From: Pseudoalteromonas sp. OOF1S-7
Lineage (GTDB): Bacteria > Pseudomonadota > Gammaproteobacteria > Enterobacterales > Alteromonadaceae
Reading direction: 5' to 3'
Length of the DNA: 64,000 nt
Assembly (NCBI RefSeq): GCF_022347765.1
Contig: NZ_JAKRFZ010000014.1
Span: 62,001-126,000, forward strand
Positions 17,767-26,447 of this stretch are shown here, one piece after another; within the stretch, counting starts at the first letter, position 1; each line of letters opens with the position of its first letter. The notes under the pieces are model-generated. The model was given only the letters and a program-made list of their open reading frames with translations, did not search any database and was not told where the DNA came from. The position numbers and the translations under genes were made by a program.

Positions 17767-17882
17767 ATCGGGTATCTTTATTGCCTTCCTATTTTTTAAA
17801 AACTCCTAAATTTAAATTACTTAGCTGCGCCATTCTTCCCACATTGAGTTACAATAAAAGAAATTAGTCTTTCCTTCTTTTT

Positions 17883-19862
17883 ATGCATTTTTCTGCTCAT
17901 TTTATTTCCAGAGTATTCCATAACGTTAAATCCGTTGAGGTAAGCGCGCAGGGGATCAAGATATTGCGCCCTGGCCACGAAGAGTTATTGCCCTGGATGC
18001 AGCAATATCGGCCGCCTGTCATCACTGTTGACTGGCTGGGCGCACGGCTTGAGTGTTACAAACAGGACACTGTGCTGAGTATTCGAATACAAAAGTATCC
18101 TGAACCACAATTTCAGGGACAGCTTGAAGCGTTTTGGATTAATACACATAAAGTGCGCTTGTCTGGTTCGATAACATCGCTGGAGCAGCTTTTACAACGC
18201 CGTTACCTGTCTGTACGTTACTGGGCGGCAACGCGCTCCGTTATCGCCGAATTGGCAAAGTACTGGAGTGGCTGGCAAAGTCAGGCTGGCCTGCCTGAGA
18301 CTTTGCAGCAAGCCCAGTATACGGTAACTGAGCTTAATGGCTGGCAGGAAACAGATCTGGCTCAATTCAGAGAAGCCTATATTCAGGCTCAATTATCTCG
18401 TTATGCGTCCTTTTTCGATACCGTATGCGCTCAGCCGCTTACTCAGGCCCAGCGCCGAGCCTGCGTGGTGCAGGATGAGCGTCAGTTATTGTTAGCCGGG
18501 GCAGGCACAGGCAAGACCAGCGTCATGGTCGCTAAGGCTGCATACCTGTTGCACTCGCAACAGGTAACAGCAGAGCAGGTACTGATGCTGGCATATGGTA
18601 AAGAGGCCGCTGCTGAAATGCAGCAAAGGCTCAGTCACAGCAAGGTGAAAGTGGAATGTGCCACGTTTCATAGCCTGGGCCTGGAGATCATTGCACAGGC
18701 TGAAGGCCGCAAACCAAAACTGTCCGCACTCTGTCAGAATGACACCGCCAGAGCGCAGTTTATTGCTGAGACACTGGCATCGCTTTGCCAGGATCCGCTC
18801 TATCTGCGTGATTTACTCGTGCTACTCAAACGCCAATTTGCCGAGACAGAGAAGTGTGAAAAGCTTGTTCTGGCATCTCATGCTGCACAGAGACTTATAC
18901 GTCAGTTTTCAGAAGCGCTGAGCTTTTACAAGCAGGCGCTGTTTTTGGGTAAAGTTCAGTCTCTCAGTCAGGAGTTTGAGCTCTGGAACAGCTGTTTTCG
19001 ACCAGTCCTGACCGACTATCAACTCTACCTGCAGAAAGAACAATGTATAGACTTTGATGATATGATCACGCGAGCGATTGAGCATGTACGTAGTGGCCAG
19101 TTCAGGAGCCCCTGGCAAGTAGTTTTGGTCGACGAGTTTCAGGACATTTCTCCGTTAAGAGCGGCCTTGCTTAAAGCACTACTGGGACAGAATAACAGTA
19201 ATGCATTGTTTGCAGTGGGCGATGACTGGCAGGCGATATATCGCTTTAGTGGTGGGGATATCTCGATGACGACGCATTTTGCTGAACACTTTGGCGAGGC
19301 AACTATCCAGCAACTCGACATGACTTTTCGTTATCCGCAGCAGTTACTGGATATTGCCAGCGAGTTTGTTTGTCAGAATCCAAATCAATTGATGAAACGG
19401 GTGAATTCGAGCAAGGTAGCGACCTGTCCGGCACTGATAGCTCGCCCGGATGATGAGAATGCGCTAAACATAGCGATAGAGGGGTTTTTAGATCTCACAG
19501 CTGAACCCTGCACGGTGCTTTTGCTGGCTCGCAATCACAAGTTTTTGCCCACACCTGAGGCAGTATCCAGGCTCTCACAGTGTTTTCCGCGTGCCCAAAT
19601 TACGGCTTTGACCTTTCATGGCGCCAAAGGCAAAGAAGCGGACTTTAGCATTTTGCTGGGGCTACACAAAGACAGTGTACCTGCCCGGCAGCAAAGTGCA
19701 GCTATCATCGAGGCGTTGCTGCCTGAGGCCGAGTCATATCCGGATGCCGAAGAACGTCGACTGTTTTATGTGGCGCTCACCCGTGCCCGCAAGCAGGTTT
19801 GTTTACTGGTACCTGATGAACCCAGCCCATTTATCGAACAGACGCTGGCGCTGCTAGACTAA
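17883..19862 (+). CDS. helD: DNA helicase IV (UvrD/Rep superfamily)
   Basis: Superfamily 1A 3'-5' DNA helicase of the HelD type. It has 659 residues (E. coli 684) with the same layout: an N-terminal domain of about 190 residues unique to HelD, then the helicase core. Walker A AGAGTGKT starts near residue 205, the Walker B motif VDEFQD is at D417, motif III is GDDWQAIYRFSGG, and FHGAKGKEAD and VALTRAR come near the end. The function is inferred from similarity to E. coli HelD and is probably in recombination or repair. In relatives rimP-nusA usually follow the secG tRNA, so its position here is unexpected. Confidence 0.9.
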   Translation: MHFSAHFISRVFHNVKSVEVSAQGIKILRPGHEELLPWMQQYRPPVITVDWLGARLECYKQDTVLSIRIQKYPEPQFQGQLEAFWINTHKVRLSGSITSLEQLLQRRYLSVRYWAATRSVIAELAKYWSGWQSQAGLPETLQQAQYTVTELNGWQETDLAQFREAYIQAQLSRYASFFDTVCAQPLTQAQRRACVVQDERQLLLAGAGTGKTSVMVAKAAYLLHSQQVTAEQVLMLAYGKEAAAEMQQRLSHSKVKVECATFHSLGLEIIAQAEGRKPKLSALCQNDTARAQFIAETLASLCQDPLYLRDLLVLLKRQFAETEKCEKLVLASHAAQRLIRQFSEALSFYKQALFLGKVQSLSQEFELWNSCFRPVLTDYQLYLQKEQCIDFDDMITRAIEHVRSGQFRSPWQVVLVDEFQDISPLRAALLKALLGQNNSNALFAVGDDWQAIYRFSGGDISMTTHFAEHFGEATIQQLDMTFRYPQQLLDIASEFVCQNPNQLMKRVNSSKVATCPALIARPDDENALNIAIEGFLDLTAEPCTVLLLARNHKFLPTPEAVSRLSQCFPRAQITALTFHGAKGKEADFSILLGLHKDSVPARQQSAAIIEALLPEAESYPDAEERRLFYVALTRARKQVCLLVPDEPSPFIEQTLALLD

Positions 19863-19974
19863 TACGTCGGGCGGGAATTCTTTTATCCTGACGACAAAAT
19901 AATTTTGTTGTACTTTACGCCTGCAGCTTTCCATAATTCGCGCTTTGAAACACGAGCAATCATAGAGAACCCCA

Positions 19975-20952
19975 ATGCGTGGATGGATTATATACAAAGA
20001 CTCAGCAACCCTGCTAAAACCAGAAACTTACGAGATCAAGCGGCTACTGGAAGTCGCTCAGGAAGAGAATATTGATCTACAGGTTTATTCTCCCGATCAG
20101 TTTGACTTGCTGGTATCCCGGGAAGATGATCAGAGTGTTCTGATCGATGGTGAGCCGGTATCATTGCCCGATTTTGTGCTGCCACGCATGGGGGCAGGTA
20201 CAACTTATTTTGCGCTGGCGATCATTCGCCATCTGGAGCGCCTCGGTGTGCATTGCTTTAACAGTTCCGAGGCCATCGAAACGGTCAAGGATAAATTGTT
20301 TGCACAACAAATCCTGGCACAACAGAATTTGCCCACGCCGAAGACCATGCTGGTGAAATTCCCAGTTAATATCGATTTGGTTGAAAAGCAAATAGGTTTT
20401 CCGGTGGTGGTAAAAACGCTGTCTGGTTCGCAAGGCAGCGGAGTCTTTTTGTCTAAGTCCCGCAGTGAGTTTGATGATCTCATGCAGCTCATTGAAGCAA
20501 CCAGCCCGAAAGCCAATATTATTTTGCAAAAATTCATCAAATCCAGCCATGGCAGAGATTTACGGGTACTAACGATCGGTGGCCGTGTGGTGGCCTGTAT
20601 GGAGCGAAACTCTGGCGGCGCGAACTTTAAAGCAAACGTGAGTGCAGGTGCCAAAGGCCTGTCTCATCCGATCACGCCTGAGATAGAATGGCTAGCGACT
20701 CAAACGGCCAATATTCTCAATCTGGATATGGCGGGTATTGATCTGTTGTTTGATGAAGAACACTTTAAGATCTGTGAAGCCAATTCGAGTCCGGGCTTTG
20801 AAGGGCTTGAGGCCGCCGTAGATGTGGATGTTGCGCGGGAAATTTTGCACTTTATTCGTATTCGCTTAGGGATTTTTGACAAGAAAGCGCCGAAGCAACC
20901 AGATGTCAAAAAACCTGCTGTTAAAGCACAACCAGCAGCTACTACCGTCTAA
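19975..20952 (+). CDS. RimK-family ATP-grasp ligase
   Basis: 325-residue enzyme of the RimK/LysX ATP-grasp family, which joins an amino acid (often glutamate) to a carboxyl group of a protein or small molecule. The family N-terminal domain (1-100) is followed by the ATP-grasp fold (about 100-290). This contains KTLSGSQGSGV (phosphate loop), RVLTIGGRVVA and the metal-binding CEANSSPGFEGLE. A Lys/Pro/Ala-rich tail of about 25 residues extends past the usual end. The acceptor substrate is unknown; ribosomal protein S6 is the precedent in E. coli. The gene stands alone. Confidence 0.85.
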   Translation: MRGWIIYKDSATLLKPETYEIKRLLEVAQEENIDLQVYSPDQFDLLVSREDDQSVLIDGEPVSLPDFVLPRMGAGTTYFALAIIRHLERLGVHCFNSSEAIETVKDKLFAQQILAQQNLPTPKTMLVKFPVNIDLVEKQIGFPVVVKTLSGSQGSGVFLSKSRSEFDDLMQLIEATSPKANIILQKFIKSSHGRDLRVLTIGGRVVACMERNSGGANFKANVSAGAKGLSHPITPEIEWLATQTANILNLDMAGIDLLFDEEHFKICEANSSPGFEGLEAAVDVDVAREILHFIRIRLGIFDKKAPKQPDVKKPAVKAQPAATTV

Positions 20953-20972
20953 ATATCAACGCTTTTGGCTCA

Positions 20973-21010
20973 CTATGATACCAGTAGAAAAATGTCCTCT
21001 GGTATCATAG
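20973..21010. terminator. 12-bp hairpin between convergent genes
   Basis: CTATGATACCAG (20973-20984) and CTGGTATCATAG (20999-21010) are perfect inverse repeats around a 14-nt loop. The distal arm overlaps the end of the minus-strand PspB-like gene. Neither side has a strong T-tract, but the position between convergent stops favours a bidirectional transcript end. Confidence 0.5.
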
Positions 21011-21235
21011 CTTATTAATTTCTCTTGCAACCTGATAGCCATCTTCGGTGACGATCTGTTCAAGTACCGCAACCCGTGATTGCAGTTGTTTGATTTCTTC
21101 TTGCATGGCCTGCTTCTCAGCCTGACTCATTCCATCGAGCTTCTTCATTTCCAGGCGTTTAGCATAGATTTCCCGAACAGTGCCAAAACCCACTGCGATC
21201 AAAACAATCAAAAAAATCATTGTGGTACCGGGCAT
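21005..21235 (-). CDS. small PspB-like membrane protein
   Basis: A 76-residue protein with one N-terminal transmembrane helix (about 5-20), followed by a charged heptad-like segment that could form a coiled coil (LDGMSQAEKQAMQEEIKQL). It ends in ALEQIV-type residues. This layout matches phage-shock protein B, a partner of PspC in envelope stress signalling, but pspA and pspC are not nearby, so the name is only a resemblance. It faces the ATP-grasp ligase gene. Confidence 0.6.
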   Translation of the reverse strand: MPGTTMIFLIVLIAVGFGTVREIYAKRLEMKKLDGMSQAEKQAMQEEIKQLQSRVAVLEQIVTEDGYQVAREINKL

Positions 21236-21362
21236 ACTTATTATCCATTTTCATATTTACTACTCCAATCGTAGCAAATTATAAACAAGAGATCTGTGGC
21301 CTATCTGTTTCAAGATGTGATTTGGAGTGTGGGCGACGACTCATGCGCCCACGGGGCTGAGG

Positions 21363-22019
21363 CTATTCGTACGGTAAAGGATCACTTGCCTGATTTAATT
21401 CAAAGGCTTCAAGGCGCTCCTGGCATGCACCACACTTGCCGCATGCTTTTTCACGGCCGTTATAACAGGTCCAGGTTTTACTGTAGTCGAGTCCCATTTT
21501 CAGGCCGTCTGTGAGGATCTCAATTTTACTGTTGTTTAGGTAAGGGCAGACAATTTCAATCTCTTCGTAATTGGCGATACGACAGACGTCGTCCATTTTT
21601 TTCACAAACTCGGGACGACAATCCGGATAAATTGCATGGTCGCCAGAGTGGGCACCGTAAAAGACCTTGCTTGCTTTTAGCGACACCGCATAGCCCACCG
21701 CCAGAGACAATAAGATCATATTGCGATTTGGCACAACCGTGCTCTTCATGCTTTCTTCTTCGTAGTGGCCTTCCGGCACGTCAATGTCATCGGTCAGGGA
21801 AGAGCCGCCAATGAGTTGATTGATAGCAGAAATATCGACAATTTTATGTGACACACCGAGCTCATTACAAGCTTGCCGTGCAATTTCGAGCTCTTTCACA
21901 TGTCGCTGGCCATAATTGAAAGACAATGCATAGACTTCATAGCCCGATTTGAGAGCCTTGTTCAGGACCGTATATGAATCCATACCACCGGAATATATTA
22001 CAACGACTTTTTCGCTCAT
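21363..22019 (-). CDS. queC: 7-cyano-7-deazaguanine (preQ0) synthase
   Basis: ATP-dependent synthesis of preQ0 from 7-carboxy-7-deazaguanine in queuosine biosynthesis. 218 residues from the ATG at 22019, chosen because a GAGG ribosome site precedes it and the PP-loop SGGMDSYT falls at the normal N-terminal position. An upstream ATG (22058) would add 13 residues. The C-terminal zinc site CGKCGACQER is intact, with a further cysteine in TCYNGREK. It is divergent from queE, which makes its substrate. Confidence 0.96.
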   Translation of the reverse strand: MSEKVVVIYSGGMDSYTVLNKALKSGYEVYALSFNYGQRHVKELEIARQACNELGVSHKIVDISAINQLIGGSSLTDDIDVPEGHYEEESMKSTVVPNRNMILLSLAVGYAVSLKASKVFYGAHSGDHAIYPDCRPEFVKKMDDVCRIANYEEIEIVCPYLNNSKIEILTDGLKMGLDYSKTWTCYNGREKACGKCGACQERLEAFELNQASDPLPYE

Positions 22020-22051
22020 TGGTTTGCCTCGTTTATGTGCTCGATTACTCA

Positions 22052-22223
22052 CTGACATACTCGCAATTTTAATAGAGGTTTATGTCAGGGCGCGATATAC
22101 TACACGGCCGCTGAAAAAATGACAATCCGATGGGTCAGATTATGTCAGTTTTTCAGCGTTGTGGCTGTCGCCAATATAAAATGTAACTGTTATTAAGTCG
22201 TCATGTGTCCGGTTTTAAACCGG
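22052..22223. promoter_or_regulatory. queC-queE intergenic region with repeated TATGTCAG and inverted repeats
   Basis: The octamer TATGTCAG occurs at 22081-22088 and 22141-22148 and inverted (CTGACATA) at 22052-22059. Overlapping the second copy, GCTGAAAAAATGACA (22110-22124) is repeated in inverse with one mismatch at 22143-22157. Nearer queE, CCGGTTT-T-AAACCGG (22209-22223) is a perfect 15-bp palindrome. No preQ1 riboswitch-like fold was recognised. The density of symmetric sites suggests regulatory protein binding controlling both genes. Confidence 0.4.
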
Positions 22224-22248
22224 GATGTAAAGTGAGTTCGGAGCTGTT

Positions 22249-22914
22249 TTGTACAAGATAAATGAAGTGTTTGAAACCATCCAGGGTGAAGCCAGCCACA
22301 CCGGTGTGCCTTCCATTTTTGTGCGCTTGCAGGGGTGTCCTGTTGGTTGCGCCTGGTGTGATACCAAACAAACCTGGGAGGTAGACCCGGTTTATCTAGT
22401 GAGCCTTGAACAAACGGTCGAGAAAAAAGCTGACTCTGATTATTGGGCCAATGCCACGCCAGAGCAACTGTTGGCTTTGTTTGAAGAACGGGGTTATACC
22501 GCAAAACACGTTGTGATCACCGGCGGAGAGCCTTGTATGTATGACCTTAACCCCTTGTGTGACACACTACATGCAAAGGGATATCACACTCAGGTCGAAA
22601 CCAGTGGTACGTTTGAGATCCTGGTTCCTGAGAAAACCTGGGTAACGGTCTCACCAAAGATTAATATGCGGGGAGGCTACAAAGTGCTTACCAGTGCCAT
22701 GCAAAGAGCAGATGAAATCAAGCATCCGGTCGCGATGGAAAAGCATGTGGAAGAGCTGGAGGCCTTGTTTGAGCAAACCGGCGTTCAGCCCAAGCTGGTC
22801 TATTTGCAACCTATCAGCCAGAAGGCCAAAGCTACCAAGCTGGCGATCGATACCTGTAAACAGAAAAACTGGCGCTTGTCTGTGCAGGTACATAAGTATA
22901 TCGGTATCAGCTAA
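22249..22914 (+). CDS. queE: 7-carboxy-7-deazaguanine synthase (radical SAM)
   Basis: Radical SAM enzyme converting 6-carboxy-tetrahydropterin to 7-carboxy-7-deazaguanine, the step before QueC. 221 residues. The N-terminal INEVFETIQGEASHTG is typical, and the iron-sulfur cluster motif CPVGCAWC (C30, C34, C37) is intact. TGGEP follows. The start is a TTG with GGAG seven bases upstream; no good ATG exists. The 3' end overlaps the convergent AraC-type gene by four bases. Confidence 0.95.
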   Translation: MYKINEVFETIQGEASHTGVPSIFVRLQGCPVGCAWCDTKQTWEVDPVYLVSLEQTVEKKADSDYWANATPEQLLALFEERGYTAKHVVITGGEPCMYDLNPLCDTLHAKGYHTQVETSGTFEILVPEKTWVTVSPKINMRGGYKVLTSAMQRADEIKHPVAMEKHVEELEALFEQTGVQPKLVYLQPISQKAKATKLAIDTCKQKNWRLSVQVHKYIGIS

Positions 22915-23894
22915 CCGAGCGTGGTTGTAGCCAGCGGTTTCACTTTTAACCAAATCTCCAGCGCAATCACGTTATTTGCAGGTTCAGCATCGTGTTTGCG
23001 CTCTGCAGGCTGGTTGTAGTGTTCGATTAATGGCGCGTCGTCCGGCTCAAAACCACTATTTGGTAACCAGGCGGCATACAGTGCCAGCTGAAAAGGGAGC
23101 AGATTCCCCACCAAACCCTGATAGTGAAAAACAGCATATTGTCCAGCCGCTAAGGTGCTGAGCCTGAAAGGGCTCAAAACGGCTGATTTTAAGCTTGCAG
23201 GGATCACCAGTGCACCGTCATATCTAGCTTTATCCAGCGGAGTAAAAAGCGGATTATCGTGACTGAACCCAAGTTTAGTAACACTTTGCTCGTCAAGACC
23301 ATGTGTCCGGGCCCACTGTTGCAGCTGTTCCCAGCACTGCCAGATCCCGTCAAGATGATAACCTTGAGGTGCTCTGAGCGTACACAGCGTCATTGTATCA
23401 ATGTTTATAACCTGGGCAGGTGTCGGGCATAGCGCTGTAGTTTGTTCAGACATCCGGTCAGCTTGCAGCTGCATGAGTAATTCCATATTTATTTTCTGTG
23501 GCGGCAGGCTTTTTGTTAATTGTTTTCTTAGTCGTTCCGTTTTTCTGACACTGACTGGCGTAATGCCGTAGTGTTCTTTGAAAGAGCGTGTAAAGTTGGC
23601 ACTGCTTGAGTAGCCGCAGTCCAGAGCGATGTTTGTCACACTTTTATCAGCATGAAAAAATAGTAAAGAGGCAGCGCGCTCAAGCCTGACGCGATTACTG
23701 TATTGTGTCAGTGATTCACCCATCAGCGCAGAAAAAATGCGCTGAAAATGGTACTTGGAGAAGTGACTGAGCAAAGCTGCTTTCTCCAGCGTAACCGGTT
23801 GGTCAGGATGGCTGTGGATGTAAGCTACCACAGGTTTTAAGCGTTGATAATATAATTCGCGATGCTTGATTTGTTGATCAATATGATGCTGCAT
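22911..23894 (-). CDS. AraC-family regulator with GyrI-like effector domain
   Basis: 327-residue transcription factor with an N-terminal AraC/XylS double helix-turn-helix (about 18-120; FSKYHFQRIFSALMGES and CGYSSSANFTRSFKEHYG). A C-terminal GyrI/SOUL-type small-molecule binding domain (about 165-325) follows. This Rob/SoxS-like order is common in regulators of multidrug transport. Its ATG lies one base after the MATE transporter stop, so the two form an operon and the regulator probably controls the pump. Confidence 0.88.
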   Translation of the reverse strand: MQHHIDQQIKHRELYYQRLKPVVAYIHSHPDQPVTLEKAALLSHFSKYHFQRIFSALMGESLTQYSNRVRLERAASLLFFHADKSVTNIALDCGYSSSANFTRSFKEHYGITPVSVRKTERLRKQLTKSLPPQKINMELLMQLQADRMSEQTTALCPTPAQVINIDTMTLCTLRAPQGYHLDGIWQCWEQLQQWARTHGLDEQSVTKLGFSHDNPLFTPLDKARYDGALVIPASLKSAVLSPFRLSTLAAGQYAVFHYQGLVGNLLPFQLALYAAWLPNSGFEPDDAPLIEHYNQPAERKHDAEPANNVIALEIWLKVKPLATTTLG

Positions 23895-23895
23895 T

Positions 23896-25260
23896 TTAGT
23901 TATCCAACTGAATTATATCTGTCTCTTTGTAGTGAAACCAACACAGTGTACAGGTAGCCAGCGCGGCGATAACGTCGGCACCGACGATCGCCATAAAGAT
24001 CCCATTCAGGTCAAACCACAATGGCAATATCAGTAGCAATGGCGTAAACACAAAGATGATTCTGAGTGCGCTGTAAAAGCTGGCTCGACGCGTATCGCCA
24101 GTAGATTGATAGAATCCACTGGCAAGCAGCATAAAAGTGACTAGCGGTAAACCCCACAGCGCAGAGTGTATCATGACCTGGCCGCTGAAAATAAGCTGCG
24201 GCTGGTCGGTGAACCAGGCCATAATACCCGGGGCAAATATGGCTAAGACTAGTACCAGTAGTGTGGCGTATAACATCATAGAGACTAGCGCTATCTTAAT
24301 TGATTTACGTACGCGGACCAGGTTCTGTGCGGCAAAGTTATATGCACATAATGTTTGGAAGGTGATCAACATAGCAATAAGGGGCAGGGTTGCGAAGGTT
24401 AGCACCCGGCCTAACATACTATAGGCGATAACCCAGGTTTCACCTGCTATCGTCATCAGCTGAATATTCATGATAGCGGTTTGCCAGCCAAGACATAGCT
24501 GAGTGATCAGTATGGGGGCGCCGGTTACCAAAATGGGTAGCCACTCCCTGTGGCTAATCGAAAAATATATGGGTGTAAGCCTGTCTGGATTTGTGAGCAA
24601 GTAGGCGGCAAATAGCAAAGCAACCACTTGTGAGGTGACCGTTGCGATTGCCGCGCCCGCAACACCCCATTCAAACACAGCAATAAATATATAATCCAAT
24701 ATGATGTTGAATCCTGCGGCTGTTAACATTAAAAACATCAGCTTCTGCGGCTGTCCTTCGGCTCGAAAAATGTCTCCAAGTACAGACAGAGTGATAGCAA
24801 CAAAGCTAAATAGTATAATGGGATGCAGATAGGCATAAGCATCTGCCTGGAATAGTGGCTTGACGCTCAGCCAGTTTAATATTTCCAGCGGATAGAGCCA
24901 GCCTAAAAGAAGGAGCATTGTACTCAGGATAATGGCGATTTGGAGTGTATGACCGATTATCAGCCCGGCCTTTACGCGCTGTTGTACACCCAGCTGGCGC
25001 GTTACCAGCGTAGCCATGCCAGAACTGAGCATGGCAGCCAGTGCGGCAATCCCCATTTGTACAGGGAATACCATGGCAACGGCGCCCAGCGCCTGCTCAC
25101 CAATAAAATGGCTGATAAATAGCCCATCGACCAGGTTGTAAAGCCCGACGACCAGCATACCGATACAAACTGGAAAAAAGTGTTTCAGGAACAAAGCGCT
25201 GACAGGTTCGGTCACGAGGTGATCTGTACCATGAGACACGCGGTGATGGTTTACTGACAT
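23896..25260 (-). CDS. MATE-family multidrug efflux transporter
   Basis: Inner-membrane Na+- or H+-coupled exporter of the MATE family with 454 residues and about 12 transmembrane helices. The repeated MatE halves are visible (helices from about residue 28 and again from about 250). The N-terminal region has VGLYNLVDGLFISHFIGEQALGA-like MATE helix 1-2 residues. It is the first gene of a two-gene unit with the AraC-GyrI regulator, suggesting drug-responsive control. The substrate is unknown. Confidence 0.9.
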   Translation of the reverse strand: MSVNHHRVSHGTDHLVTEPVSALFLKHFFPVCIGMLVVGLYNLVDGLFISHFIGEQALGAVAMVFPVQMGIAALAAMLSSGMATLVTRQLGVQQRVKAGLIIGHTLQIAIILSTMLLLLGWLYPLEILNWLSVKPLFQADAYAYLHPIILFSFVAITLSVLGDIFRAEGQPQKLMFLMLTAAGFNIILDYIFIAVFEWGVAGAAIATVTSQVVALLFAAYLLTNPDRLTPIYFSISHREWLPILVTGAPILITQLCLGWQTAIMNIQLMTIAGETWVIAYSMLGRVLTFATLPLIAMLITFQTLCAYNFAAQNLVRVRKSIKIALVSMMLYATLLVLVLAIFAPGIMAWFTDQPQLIFSGQVMIHSALWGLPLVTFMLLASGFYQSTGDTRRASFYSALRIIFVFTPLLLILPLWFDLNGIFMAIVGADVIAALATCTLCWFHYKETDIIQLDN

Positions 25261-25352
25261 TAAGACTTTCCTGCAAGATATTAGCGTCAGGCTAGTCTAA
25301 GGACCTTATCTCAGGAAAAATATTCAAATCTTGCGCACTTAGCTAAACGTAC

Positions 25353-26255
25353 TCAATAGCATTCAGAACTGCCCATTTCAATGATGCGATCTGTCTCACC
25401 ACTGTTTTTAAATAAATATAGCCCTTTATTAATGTCGTTTAATACTCCTCGCCAGTTTGCTTTAGCTTTGCTGAGTGCAAAATAGAGGTTGTTATATCTC
25501 AGGGCTGGTTCGACATTTTCTAGTCCCCTCAAAAGAGTAACTTTTTCTGACTTGGTCAGATCCGAGTAACTTACGGTAAAGCGCAATACTTTGGGATCAC
25601 CAATAATGAGGTCAACGCGCTTGCCGATGAGCAGTTTAACCAGTTGCAGATCATCGACAGCTTCGACAATCACAAATTCATTATTGTCCATCATAGCGTC
25701 AAATTCCGGGGTATTTTGGTAGCCACGTACCACACCTATGGTCGCCCCCTTAAGCGCATTGAGGTTGCCTTCAAAGTTGTCCGACTCTCCCCGGCGCTTT
25801 AGCAAAGCGATTTCTCCACCTGGGTAGGCGTTGGACAGGGCCAGCAACTCTCGGCGTGTTTTGCCCTGGTAGTTATCGGATGGCGATGCATCTTCGATAA
25901 AGTATTCTGGAAAGAGAATATCTGCCCGGCCAGATTCAACGGCTTTTACTGCGCGAGCCCAGGGCAGGAACTCAACATAGACAGGGTAATCCTGATCGGC
26001 GAGTAGTGAGATGGTAAACTGAAACACCCAGCCCTTATTGCATAATTGATCGCCAATGTATGGAGGCCAGTCCAGCGTCACCAGATGCAATAATGGCTTA
26101 TCTCCGCCTTTATTATAGAGATAACCGTTCCGGTATTGCTCACCCTGTACCATGATGTATTTCCCTTGTTTGAAATAGCCAACATTCAGGCTCGCGAAGG
26201 CGGTTAGCGAGGCGCTGCACAGTAACAGCAAGAATAGCCTGGTGAGTGTTTTCAT
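25353..26255 (-). CDS. periplasmic solute-binding-like protein (SBP_bac_3 fold)
   Basis: 300-residue exported protein. The ATG at 26255 gives a clean signal peptide (TRLFLLLLCSASLTAFA) and has AGGA eight bases upstream; a longer start 25 codons upstream lacks both features. The mature part resembles family 3 solute-binding proteins (WPPYIGDQLCNKGW... EFLPWARAVKAVESGRADILFP). No ABC permease is adjacent, as with many orphan proteins of this kind in Alteromonadales. The ligand, possibly an amino acid, is unknown. Confidence 0.8.
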   Translation of the reverse strand: MKTLTRLFLLLLCSASLTAFASLNVGYFKQGKYIMVQGEQYRNGYLYNKGGDKPLLHLVTLDWPPYIGDQLCNKGWVFQFTISLLADQDYPVYVEFLPWARAVKAVESGRADILFPEYFIEDASPSDNYQGKTRRELLALSNAYPGGEIALLKRRGESDNFEGNLNALKGATIGVVRGYQNTPEFDAMMDNNEFVIVEAVDDLQLVKLLIGKRVDLIIGDPKVLRFTVSYSDLTKSEKVTLLRGLENVEPALRYNNLYFALSKAKANWRGVLNDINKGLYLFKNSGETDRIIEMGSSECY

Positions 26256-26382
26256 AACATGTTTCCTGGTGCGCACAATTGAGATAAAAGCGTTTAAAAA
26301 TAAAGCGATGAGATTGCTTTTAGGCTTCATCGATTATTTATTAAGTCTAGACAGTATCACGCCAAAAGGAAGGGTAGAAGAC

Positions 26383-26411
26383 AATAAGACCAGCATTTTG
26401 CTGGCCTTATT
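26383..26411 (-). terminator. probable terminator of cysK
   Basis: AATAAG and CCAGCA pair with TGCTGG and CTTATT across a short loop, with one unpaired base on each side. On the minus strand it is followed by GTCTTCT. It lies 37 bp after the cysK stop. Confidence 0.55.
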
Positions 26412-26447
26412 ATCGTCAATTAGTCTAACAGGTAGGGCACAAAAAGG

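Noticed and set aside
22020..22248. preQ1 riboswitch in front of queC or queE
   Set aside because: No pseudoknot-like pattern with the A-rich tail and aptamer motif was recognised; the symmetric elements look like protein sites.
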